Source: DATELY01 sp035276085
GTDB taxonomy: Bacteria; Pseudomonadota; Gammaproteobacteria; Steroidobacterales; Steroidobacteraceae
Assembly: GCA_035276085.1 (NCBI GenBank)
Contig: DATELY010000262.1
Location: 1-64,000, forward strand
DNA: 64,000 bases
Direction of reading: 5' to 3'
The position numbers and the translations under genes are program-made. Positions 36,728-48,410 of the stretch are shown here, piece after piece. The notes beneath the pieces are model-generated. The model saw only the letters and a list, made by a program, of their open reading frames with translations, ran no database searches and was not told the DNA's origin. The stretch's first letter is position 1, and each line of letters opens with the position of its first letter.

Positions 36728-36890
36728 TCCCCTCCCCTGCGAAGCGGGGGAGGGCTAGGGTGGGGGAGTTTGAAATGGCGATGCGCTCGATGAACGCCCC
36801 CATCCTGTCCTTCTGATGTGCAGGACGCACAAATGGCGCGAGCGCCTGGATGCGCAGGAGCGGCCCCCGCTGGCGCAGGGGAAGGACGCC
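36728..36890. repeat. GC-rich paired-palindrome element, copy 3
   Basis: It shares CCCTCCCCTGCG-AGCGGGG, GAGGGCTAGGGTGGGG, GCGATGCGCTCGAT and CCCCCATCCTGTCCTT with the copy at 21315. Here the right arm is interrupted by about 50 bp (from TCTGATGTGCAGGACG to GCGCAGGAGCGG) before CCCCGCTGGCGCAGGGGAAGG completes it. Confidence 0.85.
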
Positions 36891-37035
36891 GTTGCAATGC
36901 GGAAGCACATGAAACAGCCGGTTTGCGTAAAAACTCCTGGTACATCGCGGTAAATGCGAGGTAGACACCGCGAGACTTTCGTCACAGAACTGGCACCGCG
37001 TTCTCCCGACACTGACGACTCAAACTACGAGGGGA

Positions 37036-37140
37036 ATGAACATGAGGGTGCTGATCATCTTGGTGATCGTCGCCGTGATTGGAGTCGGCGTCGCCTACCT
37101 GACCGGCTGTTTGGACCGCATCCTGCCGCCGGAAATGTGA
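37036..37140 (+). CDS. Small single-span membrane protein (34 residues)
   Basis: ATG 37036 (second ATG at 37042) follows a GAGGGG-type ribosome-binding site and opens a 34-codon frame: after MNMR comes VLIILVIVAVIGVGVAYLTG, one membrane helix, then CLDRILPPEM and TGA. Hydrophobicity, a charged N-terminus and the ribosome-binding site support a real small membrane protein; no homologue is recalled. It is convergent with the cusA-like gene 20 bp away. Confidence 0.5.
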   Translation: MNMRVLIILVIVAVIGVGVAYLTGCLDRILPPEM

Positions 37141-37160
37141 GCACGGGTGGCGTCGGCCAT

Positions 37161-40285
<3,125 letters not shown>

Positions 40286-40289
<4 letters not shown>

Positions 40290-41779
40290 GGTGCGCTCCC
40301 ATGTCCCATCAGCTCCTCGATGACGTACGCCTTGCCGTCTTGCCTGAAGGTGAAGTGCACCCGGTCGCCGACCTTCACGCCAGTGGCGACATCTGCTCGC
40401 GGCAGCTTGAAAGGCATGGTCATCGCGGGCCAGTCGAGCGAGTCGATGGGATCGTGCGAGATGACGATCTCACGGTCTGAGATGGACTCGACGTTGCCTG
40501 CGCCGCGATGGACAGACGGAGCAGCTCGTTCGCTCTGCTGCACCATGTGTTCCGTTGTCTGCGGCTGTGTGGCAAGCCGCGGCAGCACGGCTTTGAGACT
40601 CGCTTCGGAGTCGATCAGGAACTGGCCGGATGCAACGACTTTCTGACCTTCCTGCAAGCCGTTGAGGATGCGAGTCTTGCCCCTCGCTTCGCCGCCAACC
40701 TCGACCGCTGTCGGTGTGAACCGGCCTGCATCGTTCGCGACGAGCACTATGTTGCGAGTGCCCGTGCGAATGACGGCTTCGGAGGCCACATACAAGGCAG
40801 GTTCCGTCGTGCCGGAATCGAGCATCACGCGCGCGAACATGCCGGGCCTGAGCTTGCTTTCGGTGTTGGGCAGCTCGATCCGCACTCGCAGCGTGCGCGT
40901 CTCGACGTTGGTCTCGGGCAGCACGGCGATGACGGTGCCCATGAACACATCGGCGGGATAGGCCGACAGATGCACCTCGACGGATTCTCCCAGCGCTGCA
41001 AGCCCACCTTGCGCTTCGGGTACGGCAGCTTCGAGCCACACCGTCTCGAGCCCGTTGATCTTCGCCAGCGTCGCACCGGTTGCGATCGTCATGCCCTGCC
41101 GCACGTCCATCGCTTCGATGGCGCCGGCGATGGGTGCGCGCACAGTGATCTGCGTCTGTGCTTTGCGTTCGCGCTCGACTCGCTCGATGAGCTCGGGCGG
41201 CATGCCGAGTAACAGCATGCGTTGGCGTGCTGCTGCGATGAGATCGCGCTCGCCACTGCTCGACAACGCCAGGAACTCTGTCTGTGCGGCAGTCCATTCG
41301 GAACTGACGAGATCGACCAGCGGCGCGCCTCGCGTCACGACATCGCCTGGCACACGTGCATACACGCGTGCGACGAAGCCGTCGCTGCGCGCTTGCACGA
41401 TGGCGACATTGCGCTGGTTGAACACGATGCTGCCGACCGCTTCGATGGGTTGGGAGAGCGTCGCGCGTTCGACGGTCGTCAAGCGCACGCCGAAGTTCTG
41501 CGCCACGCGCGGGTCGATGCGAACCGAGGCGCTGCCCTGCCCTTCATCCGCGTACTTCGGCACGAGCTCCATGTCCATGAAGGGCGACTTGCCCGGCTTG
41601 TCGAAGTGCTGATCGGGATGCATCGGGTCATACCAATAGAGCACCTGGCGCTCGTTCCGACCCGATCCGGTGTCAGGCATCGAGTCGGAGTGCGAACGGC
41701 GCGCCAACCAGAAGCCGGCACCCCCGGCGAGAGTCGCGATGATGACGATGATCGCTGCAAGCGTGGTGTTGCGGTTCAT
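40286..41779 (-). CDS. cusB: CusB periplasmic adaptor fused to a CusF-like copper-binding domain
   Basis: A 497-residue membrane-fusion protein. After an N-terminal anchor (TTLAAIIVIIATLAGGAGFW) comes a heavy-metal-binding segment (YWYDPMHPDQHFDKPGKSPF, MDMELVPKY), then the hairpin, lipoyl and barrel domains of CusB. The last 70 residues (GNVESISDREIVISHDPI, LDWPAMTMPF) form a CusF-like domain with the His, Trp and Met-x-Met ligands for Cu(I)/Ag(I). In E. coli, CusF is a separate chaperone; here it is tethered to its receiver. The gene overlaps both neighbours by 4 nt. Confidence 0.93.
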
Positions 41780-43008
41780 TGCGCCCCCTCACCGTAGATG
41801 AAGTAGAGCTTGGCCGCGGCCACCGCTCGCTGACCTTCCAACTGGATGAGCTCGAGCTTGCGATCGATCAGCTCGCGCCGAGCGCCCAGTACTGACGTGA
41901 GAGCGCCTTTGCCTGCGCGATAACTTGCAAATTCGTAGTCCACTTGCCGCTGCGCCAACGGCACTCGCGTGCTGCGCATCCGTTCGAGCTGACGTGACAA
42001 CGCTTCATAGTCGGCCAGATCGTTGTCCAGCTCTTGCGTGTGATCGCGCAACATGGCGTAGCGCTCGGCTTCGATGCGTCTCAGTGCCTGTCGCTTGGCT
42101 GCAATCTGCGGGTCCTGACGCGTGCGTGCGAACAGCGGCAAACCCACCGTGAGCTCGAGGGACACCATGTCGTCGAAGGCATCGCCACGCTTGGCATAGG
42201 CGACCTCCACACCCCAATCGGGTTGCTTCGTGGCTTCGGCCGCGTGCACCTCGGCTTGCGCCATCGCGGTCATCGGGGCGAACACGGCAAGCTCGGGATG
42301 CTCGTGCACGTGAGCGCGCAGACGCTGTGCATCGATCGGCAATGCGGGCGTGATGTTTGCCAGCGGGGCATCGGCTGCGACGCCGATCCAGCGCGCCAGT
42401 CCATTGCGCGATTGTGCGAGCTCGCGTGCGAGGTCATCGCGCCGATCCGCCAGCTCTGCCGCTTCCTGCTGCGGCACGATCGCCTCCGCGGCCGTGCTCT
42501 TGCCGCTCAACAACTGCGCTTGCACCGCATCCGCAAACAAGCGGTTCTCGCGATCGAGCTCATCGAACAGGGCCGCGCGCTGTTCCGCATAGAAGCGCGT
42601 GAACCATGCGACGGCAGTATCGCGTCGAAGCACCAGCAGACGCGTGCGCCGCTCCAGCTGCGCCGTGCTCACCGCGGCCGCGGCCGCATCGCGCGCTGCA
42701 CGACGTTTCGAGCGATTCGGGACTTCCTGCATGATCCCGACCTTGCGCATCGTCATGAAGTCGTGCGTGAGGCTCCACTGGTCGGCACCTTCTGCGGGCA
42801 CATTCTCGATGCCCAGGGTGAGACGTGGATCGGGCAACCGACCCGCTGCGGTGGAAGCGGCGGTAGCCTGTTCCACGTTGGCGTTCTGCATCTCGACGTC
42901 CGGCGCAGTGCGCGCGGCGATCTCGAGCGCAGAGTCGAGTGTGAGCGGTTCTGCTACGGCAAACGTGTTCGCCGCCAGCAGCAGCAATGCAATGAAAAAC
43001 CTGAACAT
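41776..43008 (-). CDS. TolC-family outer-membrane channel of the copper efflux system
   Basis: A 410-residue protein with a signal peptide (MFRFFIALLLLAANTFAVA). The body is the duplicated alpha-helical OEP fold (LTLDSALEIAARTAPDVEM, ASTAAGRLPDPRLTLGIEN, then VSLELTVGLPLFARTRQDP in the second half). Homologues with MTMRKVGIMQEVPNRSKR are found next to CusB/CusA. It forms the exit duct. The first gene of the tight three-gene cluster; its stop overlaps the cusB start (ATGA). Confidence 0.92.
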   Translation of the reverse strand: MFRFFIALLLLAANTFAVAEPLTLDSALEIAARTAPDVEMQNANVEQATAASTAAGRLPDPRLTLGIENVPAEGADQWSLTHDFMTMRKVGIMQEVPNRSKRRAARDAAAAAVSTAQLERRTRLLVLRRDTAVAWFTRFYAEQRAALFDELDRENRLFADAVQAQLLSGKSTAAEAIVPQQEAAELADRRDDLARELAQSRNGLARWIGVAADAPLANITPALPIDAQRLRAHVHEHPELAVFAPMTAMAQAEVHAAEATKQPDWGVEVAYAKRGDAFDDMVSLELTVGLPLFARTRQDPQIAAKRQALRRIEAERYAMLRDHTQELDNDLADYEALSRQLERMRSTRVPLAQRQVDYEFASYRAGKGALTSVLGARRELIDRKLELIQLEGQRAVAAAKLYFIYGEGAQ

Positions 43009-43099
43009 GCCTCAACTCCCAGCGTTGAAGACGCGTGCGCAAGGCACGCCCGACGTGCGCGTGCTGCAGGGCACGCGGCACTACCCAATCGTCGGGAGC

Positions 43100-43474
43100 T
43101 CAGACTTGGGGAGGGCGCAGGGGCAGATCGGGACTGTGCGCCGGAATGCGCGCGGACACAGTTCCGAGGGCGGGCTGGTCGATGGGCACAAACTCAAAGG
43201 CAGGCACGGAAGTGGATTCGAATGACTGCGGTGACTTGCAGGCATGCACGCTATCGCAGCTGCCGCAGCCATCGGTCTGCGCGGGCGCTCCATCATGCGA
43301 AGCATGCGTTTCAGCCTGAGCGTGACTGCCCTGCTCATCCGGGCAGCAATCGTGCTCAGCAGGCGCGGCCATCGCCGCCTCGACACACGCGCGCGCACCG
43401 GCAATCGACGCCACGCCGAAGAACGGCAGCGTCAGCAGTACGGCAAGAACGGTGATGAGACGCAAAACACGCAC
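43100..43474 (-). CDS. Small exported Cys/His-rich protein upstream of the copper efflux genes
   Basis: About 124 residues if the GTG at 43474 is used; a TTG start at 43510 would add 12. A hydrophobic leader (LRLITVLAVLLTLPFFGVAS) is followed by a mature part with clustered ligands: EHDCCPDEQGSHAQAETHAS, DGCGSCDSVHACKS. Such Cys/His clusters suit copper binding in the periplasm. It is 91 bp upstream of the TolC-like gene on the same strand, so it is probably the first gene of the copper operon. I do not recall a named family. Confidence 0.65.
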   Translation of the reverse strand: MRVLRLITVLAVLLTLPFFGVASIAGARACVEAAMAAPAEHDCCPDEQGSHAQAETHASHDGAPAQTDGCGSCDSVHACKSPQSFESTSVPAFEFVPIDQPALGTVSARIPAHSPDLPLRPPQV

Positions 43475-43510
43475 GAACTGCGAATCCTGTTGGATTTCAA
43501 CCGGGGCCAA

Positions 43511-43910
43511 TGTAGTGCGTAGAGTACAGGCAAAACTCTGCGGCTTGCCACGGTTTGAGCATGGCAGTGTGGCAGGGTGGAGGCCGAGTTCAGGAGACGA
43601 AGCATGAGCAATTCATCGCATCAGGAACGCGAACACTCGAGCTTGCAGGGAGGCAGAACCGTATTCGGCAACGCGACGTGAGAAACGGGTGATCCCCACT
43701 TGACTTGCGCAGCCGCCGCGTTCTCTCAATGTGACAACTTCGAGGTGAGCCGGACGGTTTGTAGCGCAACCTACTGAAGCAACACGCAGATCGGCTCGAA
43801 CCAGGTCCGACGACCCGCCTGCGCCATGCGGCGCGGTTGGTGACCGCTTCGACGTCGGAGTTAACATCACGCCGCCCAAGCGAACAACATGAGCCCTGAA
43901 GGGAGGTGCC
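43511..43910. other. Intergenic region between the copper operon and the DUF3562 gene
   Basis: About 400 bp, containing promoters for both divergent units. A 25-codon frame (43604-43681, MSNSSHQEREHSSLQGG...) preceded by AGGAG could be a small gene, but support is weak. No repeat element was seen. Confidence 0.4.
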
Positions 43911-44129
43911 ATGACAGTACTTCGCAATAGCGCCGGCGATCCAGCCCGCAACGAGCAAGTGATCCAGACTCTCGCCCGCGAAAGCGACGCTTCCGTCGAA
44001 CACGTTCGCGAGCTCTTCGAAGCCGAGCATCAACGCTTGAGCTCCGCCGCCCGCGTGAAGACGTTCGTTTCCGTCATCGCTACGCGGCTCGTCAAGAACA
44101 CCCTCAGCGCCGAGCGCACGCAGACATAG
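43911..44129 (+). CDS. DUF3562 family protein
   Basis: A 72-residue soluble protein (start ATG 43911, GGGAGG upstream). VIQTLARESDASVEHVRELFEAE is a helix-turn-helix-like start and RLSSAARVKTFVSVIATRLV the second half; together they match DUF3562, small proteins of unknown function common in Gamma- and Betaproteobacteria. It is a single gene followed by an inverted repeat. Confidence 0.85.
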   Translation: MTVLRNSAGDPARNEQVIQTLARESDASVEHVRELFEAEHQRLSSAARVKTFVSVIATRLVKNTLSAERTQT

Positions 44130-44131
44130 CG

Positions 44132-44165
44132 ACGACATCCCCCGCACTCGAGCAAGGGATGTCGT
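44132..44165. terminator. Hairpin between convergent genes
   Basis: A 10-bp perfect stem ACGACATCCC/GGGATGTCGT around a 14-nt loop. There is no T-run on either side, so termination is plausible but not certain. Confidence 0.5.
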
Positions 44166-44200
44166 TGGTAAGCAATACGTTGCAACGGAAAACGATGCGT

Positions 44201-45367
44201 TCAGAGCAGGGATCGACGCGTCAGAAACGCGATATAGCCCGCGAACAGCTCTTCTATTTTTTTCTCGGTCAATCCGTAGGTCGTTAGTGAGTAGCTGTGC
44301 TTGCCCCGCTTGTGCTGCGGGTTGGCATCGTTCCATGCGATCAATCGCTGGCGTGCAGCTGCGCTGAGACTCAAACCGCTGAAGTCGTATATCCGCTGTG
44401 CAACGGCACCCACGTCGTCCACCAGCTCGCGGAAAGCAACATCGAGAAAGGTGTTCCCCGGCAGCGCCGCACGGATCTGAAGATGTGCGTTGATCGCCCC
44501 AGCCTGCCCATTGATGAAGTACTCCGGATCGGGTCGCGCGGCGGTGTAGGGCGCATGGAAACATTCCAGCAAGCGCAGGCTCGAAGGCATGGTGACGAGC
44601 GGATGCCGATGCGTCATCACGAGGTGAGCGTCGGGAAACACCTGCAACAGCAGCGGCTCCTGCCCCGAATACAATGGGCACTTCAGGACCCACCGCTTGG
44701 CACCGGTCGCGAGTCCCTGCCATTGCAGGTACTTCAACGTGTCGCGCAAATGCACGAACTGTGCAGTCATGTCCTGTGTGAACAGCCACTCCAGATAGCC
44801 GTTCAGTGGTGCCCATCCGAGCAGTGTCGCGCTCCTCAAGCTGTGCTCGAGAATGAAGCTTTCTTCTTCCGGCTCATGCGTCTCGAAGGCATGACCGGCC
44901 GCACTTTCCGGAGATGCTGCGTCGAACCAGCGAGCGAAGGTGTCGATGTCGTCGATGCGCGGCCGGGGTGATTCGTTGCGATCGCCGGTGCACAGCGATG
45001 GATTCATCACCTGCCAATAGGGCAGCCAATTGAAATCACCGCTCGCCGCAAGCAGCTTCTGCGTCTTCGTCGATCCCGTCCGGGCCATGCCGCAGATGAA
45101 GACAGGCGCATGGATCTTCTCGTTCGCAATCTCCGGATGCGCCACGAAGTCACGCTGCATGCGCAGACGATTGCTCAGGATGCGCAGGAGCCGAGATTGC
45201 ATCGCAGCGGCTCCGGCTGGATGCAACTGACTTTCGCTATTGAGCGAACGCACGAGCATGCTCAGGGGCAGAAGTGCGTCTCGATCGACGATGTCGATGC
45301 CCGTACGGCCCCGTGCCTCGGCGAGCAGCGCTTCAGGAGCTGCCACTGTGGCGTACTGAGAGGGCAT
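44201..45367 (-). CDS. Sulfotransferase family protein
   Basis: A 388-residue enzyme from ATG 45367. The PAPS-binding loop is FICGMARTGSTKTQKLLA, and the second phosphate site is seen in DAHLVMTHRHPLVTMPSS; these define the Sulfotransfer_3 family. It moves sulfate from PAPS to a hydroxyl of a lipid, sterol or carbohydrate. It is the last gene of a three-gene unit after the reductase (8 bp gap) and the F420-type oxidoreductase, which suggests a shared, probably lipid-like substrate (inference). Related proteins are abundant in mycobacteria and in sterol- or lipid-degrading bacteria. Confidence 0.88.
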   Translation of the reverse strand: MPSQYATVAAPEALLAEARGRTGIDIVDRDALLPLSMLVRSLNSESQLHPAGAAAMQSRLLRILSNRLRMQRDFVAHPEIANEKIHAPVFICGMARTGSTKTQKLLAASGDFNWLPYWQVMNPSLCTGDRNESPRPRIDDIDTFARWFDAASPESAAGHAFETHEPEEESFILEHSLRSATLLGWAPLNGYLEWLFTQDMTAQFVHLRDTLKYLQWQGLATGAKRWVLKCPLYSGQEPLLLQVFPDAHLVMTHRHPLVTMPSSLRLLECFHAPYTAARPDPEYFINGQAGAINAHLQIRAALPGNTFLDVAFRELVDDVGAVAQRIYDFSGLSLSAAARQRLIAWNDANPQHKRGKHSYSLTTYGLTEKKIEELFAGYIAFLTRRSLL

Positions 45368-45375
45368 GCGCGCTC

Positions 45376-46386
45376 CTAACGGAACTTGGGCAACAGGGGG
45401 CCGAGCTCGGAGACGAGGCGAATACCAGGCGGCGCAGCGATCACGTCCGGAATGCGATTCACCATGCAGGCTGACGATGTGTGAACCGAATGCGTGCGAT
45501 CGACGCGCACGGAGGACGCCGGCATGCCATCGATCGACCAGAACATGTGTTCCTTCTCGCCGGGCGGCAGGATGCGCAATTCGGAATGCGCCGTCGCAGT
45601 GACACCTTCCTGTGTCTCCACAGTCGACACGATGCGAATACCCAGACAGATTCCCGGCTCCAGCTCGCGATCGAGCAAGCGACAATGGACCGGCTCATCC
45701 GACAACACCGGCTCTCGATGCTCGGTGACGCGCGTGACGTGATAGCCGAGTGCATGCAGCACGTGATGGGGCACGAGCCGGTAGAGCCCGCCGATCAACG
45801 TGGGACTCTTCTCCGCGAATTCTTGCTGCGTGAGCGAAACACCGCACACGCGCATGAGCTGCACGGTCGCGCTCTCCGCATCGGTCAGCGCACGGTGGAA
45901 CATCGATCTGATCTGCGACGACGGCCCTGCCACCAGAATGCCCGACCAGATGCGTGAGAAATCCCAGATGCCCGTCCCGGTAAGTGTGACGCCATTGCGT
46001 TTGGCGAGTGCATCCACCTGCTGTGCTGTCTCGGGATCGGCGCCCCACGGGAAATACGCCTCGGCGCCGTGACAGATCACGTTGATGCCTGCATTCATCA
46101 AGCGCTCGTAAGCGCTGTAGTTCTGCTTGAGACGATCGCTGACGGCAACGATGGCGACATCCGCACCGAACGATGTGTAGTCGGCCGTCTCGCAATCCTG
46201 CACGATGATGCCGAGATCTTTACCGAGTCCCGCAAGCCGACCCAGATCCTGACCTACCTTCGCGCCCGCGCGGTTCACGGCACCGACGACGGGCCATCCC
46301 TTGCCGAGCGCGATACGAACCGCCTCGAGGCCGTACTGACCCGTGCCATAGAGCACGATGCGCGGTTGCGATGTTGCAGCGTTCAT
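45376..46386 (-). CDS. Dihydrodipicolinate-reductase-like NAD(P)-dependent oxidoreductase
   Basis: A 336-residue protein from ATG 46386, which overlaps the upstream stop (ATGA). The N-terminal fold RIVLYGTGQYGLEAVRIAL binds NAD(P). The layout is that of the DapB_N-containing group that includes 2,4-diaminopentanoate dehydrogenase, not of true DapB: the lysine-pathway motif is absent and the protein is about 70 residues longer. Many members of this group in Actinobacteria are linked to lipid genes. Between a sulfotransferase and an F420-type oxidoreductase, its substrate is probably a lipid or sterol metabolite (inference). Confidence 0.8.
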   Translation of the reverse strand: MNAATSQPRIVLYGTGQYGLEAVRIALGKGWPVVGAVNRAGAKVGQDLGRLAGLGKDLGIIVQDCETADYTSFGADVAIVAVSDRLKQNYSAYERLMNAGINVICHGAEAYFPWGADPETAQQVDALAKRNGVTLTGTGIWDFSRIWSGILVAGPSSQIRSMFHRALTDAESATVQLMRVCGVSLTQQEFAEKSPTLIGGLYRLVPHHVLHALGYHVTRVTEHREPVLSDEPVHCRLLDRELEPGICLGIRIVSTVETQEGVTATAHSELRILPPGEKEHMFWSIDGMPASSVRVDRTHSVHTSSACMVNRIPDVIAAPPGIRLVSELGPLLPKFR

Positions 46387-47399
46387 GCAGTCCCCTGTGA
46401 CAACTGTCGGCACTCACTCATCACTGCAGCAGCCGGCCCGGCGGCGAGATACGAGCGCAGGTTGACGAGGTCGAGCAGGCCACTGTAGCTGTCCTCCAGC
46501 TCACGCGCAGCTTGCGTGGGAGTGCCCACGATGCAGAACGTGCGTAGCACTTCGTCGTCGATCAATGTGCCCATGTCGCTCCATCGGCCCGCTTTGGACA
46601 GGCGCAGCAACTCGATGTGCAGCGCGCCCCAACCGTGCAGGTCCAGCACGGCTCGATAGGCCGGTGTCGAGCCATAGAACGCGATCCTCTCTTTGACGGC
46701 CTTGATTGCCGGAGCGAGGTCTTCCTCGCGCTCCGCAACTGCCATGAAGGGACCACCGGCGATGCGGAACCGTTCGCGCGGGCGTTTGTTGGCCACCAGC
46801 GCGCGTTCGACCGCGGGCACCGTTACTTCGCGCAGATAACGCGGCGTCGTGAAGCTGTGACACAGCAAGCCATCGGCTACCTCGCCTGCGACTTCCGTCA
46901 TGAGCTCGCCCACCGCCGCGAGCATCACCCGCGGCCGACCGAATTCAATATCCGTCGGTGTGAACACGGGTGAGGTCAGCGTGTGCGCATAGAACTCACC
47001 TTGGAAGTCGAGCGGCTTGCCGTCGTACCAGCAATCCCAAACCGCGTGCAGCGCCTGAATGAACTCCTTCATGCGCCGGGCGGGATGGGACCATGGCATC
47101 GCAAACCGGCGCGTGATGTGCGCTTTGACCTGCGAGCCGAGACCGAGCGTGAAGCGCCCGCGCGCGAAGGCATTCAAGTCGTGCGCAGCATGAGCGACCA
47201 CCATGGGCGTACGCGCGAATGCCACCGCGATGCCGGTGATGATTTCGACTTTCCGCGTGTGATCGGCGATCACGGCGGCGGGTAGAAACGGATCGTGCGC
47301 CGTCTCGTTCGTGAGCACGGCGTCGTACCCGCCGCGTTCGAGCTCTGGCGCTTCGTCGCGCGCGCGCGCCATGGTGTCGATCATCGCGGTGAAATGCAT
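46383..47399 (-). CDS. LLM-class (luciferase-like) F420-dependent oxidoreductase
   Basis: A 338-residue protein from ATG 47399. It is a luciferase-like monooxygenase-fold protein: YDAVLTNETAHDPFLPAAV, GIAVAFARTPMVVAHAAHDL, RGRFTLGLGSQVKAHITRRF and MPWSHPARRMKEFIQALHAVW match the mycobacterial MSMEG_2256-type F420 subgroup. Such enzymes use F420 (or sometimes FMN) to transfer hydride or oxygen. The presence of CofC-CofG-CofH in the same window supports F420. It opens an operon with the DapB-like reductase and the sulfotransferase. Confidence 0.87.
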   Translation of the reverse strand: MHFTAMIDTMARARDEAPELERGGYDAVLTNETAHDPFLPAAVIADHTRKVEIITGIAVAFARTPMVVAHAAHDLNAFARGRFTLGLGSQVKAHITRRFAMPWSHPARRMKEFIQALHAVWDCWYDGKPLDFQGEFYAHTLTSPVFTPTDIEFGRPRVMLAAVGELMTEVAGEVADGLLCHSFTTPRYLREVTVPAVERALVANKRPRERFRIAGGPFMAVAEREEDLAPAIKAVKERIAFYGSTPAYRAVLDLHGWGALHIELLRLSKAGRWSDMGTLIDDEVLRTFCIVGTPTQAARELEDSYSGLLDLVNLRSYLAAGPAAAVMSECRQLSQGTA

Positions 47400-47483
47400 G
47401 GAAGGCTGCCCGTGGGATGAAGGAGCCAAGACTATGCGCCGGCTCGAACGCGCGGCTGAGACGACGACTCAGCGTCGCACGAT

Positions 47484-48302
47484 TCAGTAACTGTGCTCGG
47501 GCCCGGGGAACGTCCCGTTCTTCACCGCTTTGACGTACGCCTCGAACGCTCCGCGAATGCCGCGGGTGCTCTCGGCAAGAAAGTTCTGCACGAACTTGGG
47601 CACCTTGATATCGGGCGGCGTGATACCGAGCAGATCGTGCATGACCATGATCTGACCATCCACGTGTTTGCCAGCGCCAATGCCGATGACGGGAATCTTC
47701 AACCGCCCGGTAATGCGCTCGGCCAGCTGAGCCGGGATCGCTTCCAGCAGCAATACACTCGCACCGGCTTCCTCCAGATACACGGCCTCATCGAGAATCG
47801 CCTGCGCTTGCTCCGGATCGCGACCCTGCACGCGGAAACCGCCGAAGCGGTTGATCGACTGCGGCGTGAGGCCCATGTGTGCGCAGACCGGTATGCCGCG
47901 CTCGACGAGCAGCCGCGTGGATTCGCCGATCCAGCGTCCGCCTTCCAGCTTCACGACGTGTGCGCCGGCGCGGATGATCTTCGCCGCGTTCTCCAGCGTG
48001 AGTCCTTCGGCGTAGTAACTCATGAAGGGCATGTCACCCATGATCAACGCGCCACGATTGCCGCGGCGTACGGTGTCGAGGTGATACAGGATGTTGTCCA
48101 TCGTCACGGGCAACGTGGAGTCATGCCCTTGAACGACCATTCCCAGACTATCGCCGACCAGCAGCACCTCGACGCCTGCCGTGCTCGCGATCTCAGCGAA
48201 GGTCGCGTCGTACACGGTGCTGCACGCAAAGCGTTCGCCTTTGCGCTTGATGGCTGCCAGGGTCGAGAGCGTGACTTTGGCGGCAGAGCTGACGTTGGAC
48301 AT
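47484..48302 (-). CDS. panB: 3-methyl-2-oxobutanoate hydroxymethyltransferase
   Basis: A 272-residue enzyme of pantothenate synthesis. VYDATFAEIASTAGVEVLLVGDSLGMVVQG, seen around residues 30-60, and HMGLTPQSINRFGGFRVQG and VIGIGAGKHVDGQIMVMHD are diagnostic. It adds a hydroxymethyl group from methylene-THF to 2-oxoisovalerate to give ketopantoate. The usual partner panC is not adjacent, so the gene is separated from the rest of the pathway; a PanE-like gene is at 13335. ATG 48302 is the start. Confidence 0.95.
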   Translation of the reverse strand: MSNVSSAAKVTLSTLAAIKRKGERFACSTVYDATFAEIASTAGVEVLLVGDSLGMVVQGHDSTLPVTMDNILYHLDTVRRGNRGALIMGDMPFMSYYAEGLTLENAAKIIRAGAHVVKLEGGRWIGESTRLLVERGIPVCAHMGLTPQSINRFGGFRVQGRDPEQAQAILDEAVYLEEAGASVLLLEAIPAQLAERITGRLKIPVIGIGAGKHVDGQIMVMHDLLGITPPDIKVPKFVQNFLAESTRGIRGAFEAYVKAVKNGTFPGPEHSY

Positions 48303-48347
48303 CGCGATCTCCAGGATGGTTGGAGGAGCGCAGGATAGCGTGGGTGT

Positions 48348-48385
48348 GGGACCTGGGGCGTGAGGGTTCGCGCGTCCCAGGTCCC
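48348..48385. repeat. Inverted repeat between panB and spt
   Basis: A perfect 10-bp pair GGGACCTGGG/CCCAGGTCCC around an 18-nt spacer. Neighbouring units (GGGACCT, GGGGCGT, GAGGGTT) follow a 7-nt rhythm like the heptad elements but lack the GGCCAGA core. Confidence 0.6.
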
Positions 48386-48410
48386 ATCAAACTCCCCGCG
48401 GGCGTGAACG

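Larger units (their letters stand above)
36352..37035. other. Long intergenic region with two repeat elements
   Basis: About 680 bp between pbpG and the next gene. It holds an octad element (36609-36683) and a GC-rich paired-palindrome element (36728-36890). The rest, including the pbpG upstream region, shows no convincing gene. Confidence 0.6.

Noticed and set aside
43590..44816. A 408-residue minus-strand frame.
   Set aside because: It overlaps the sulfotransferase gene in another frame and shows no family motif; a shadow.
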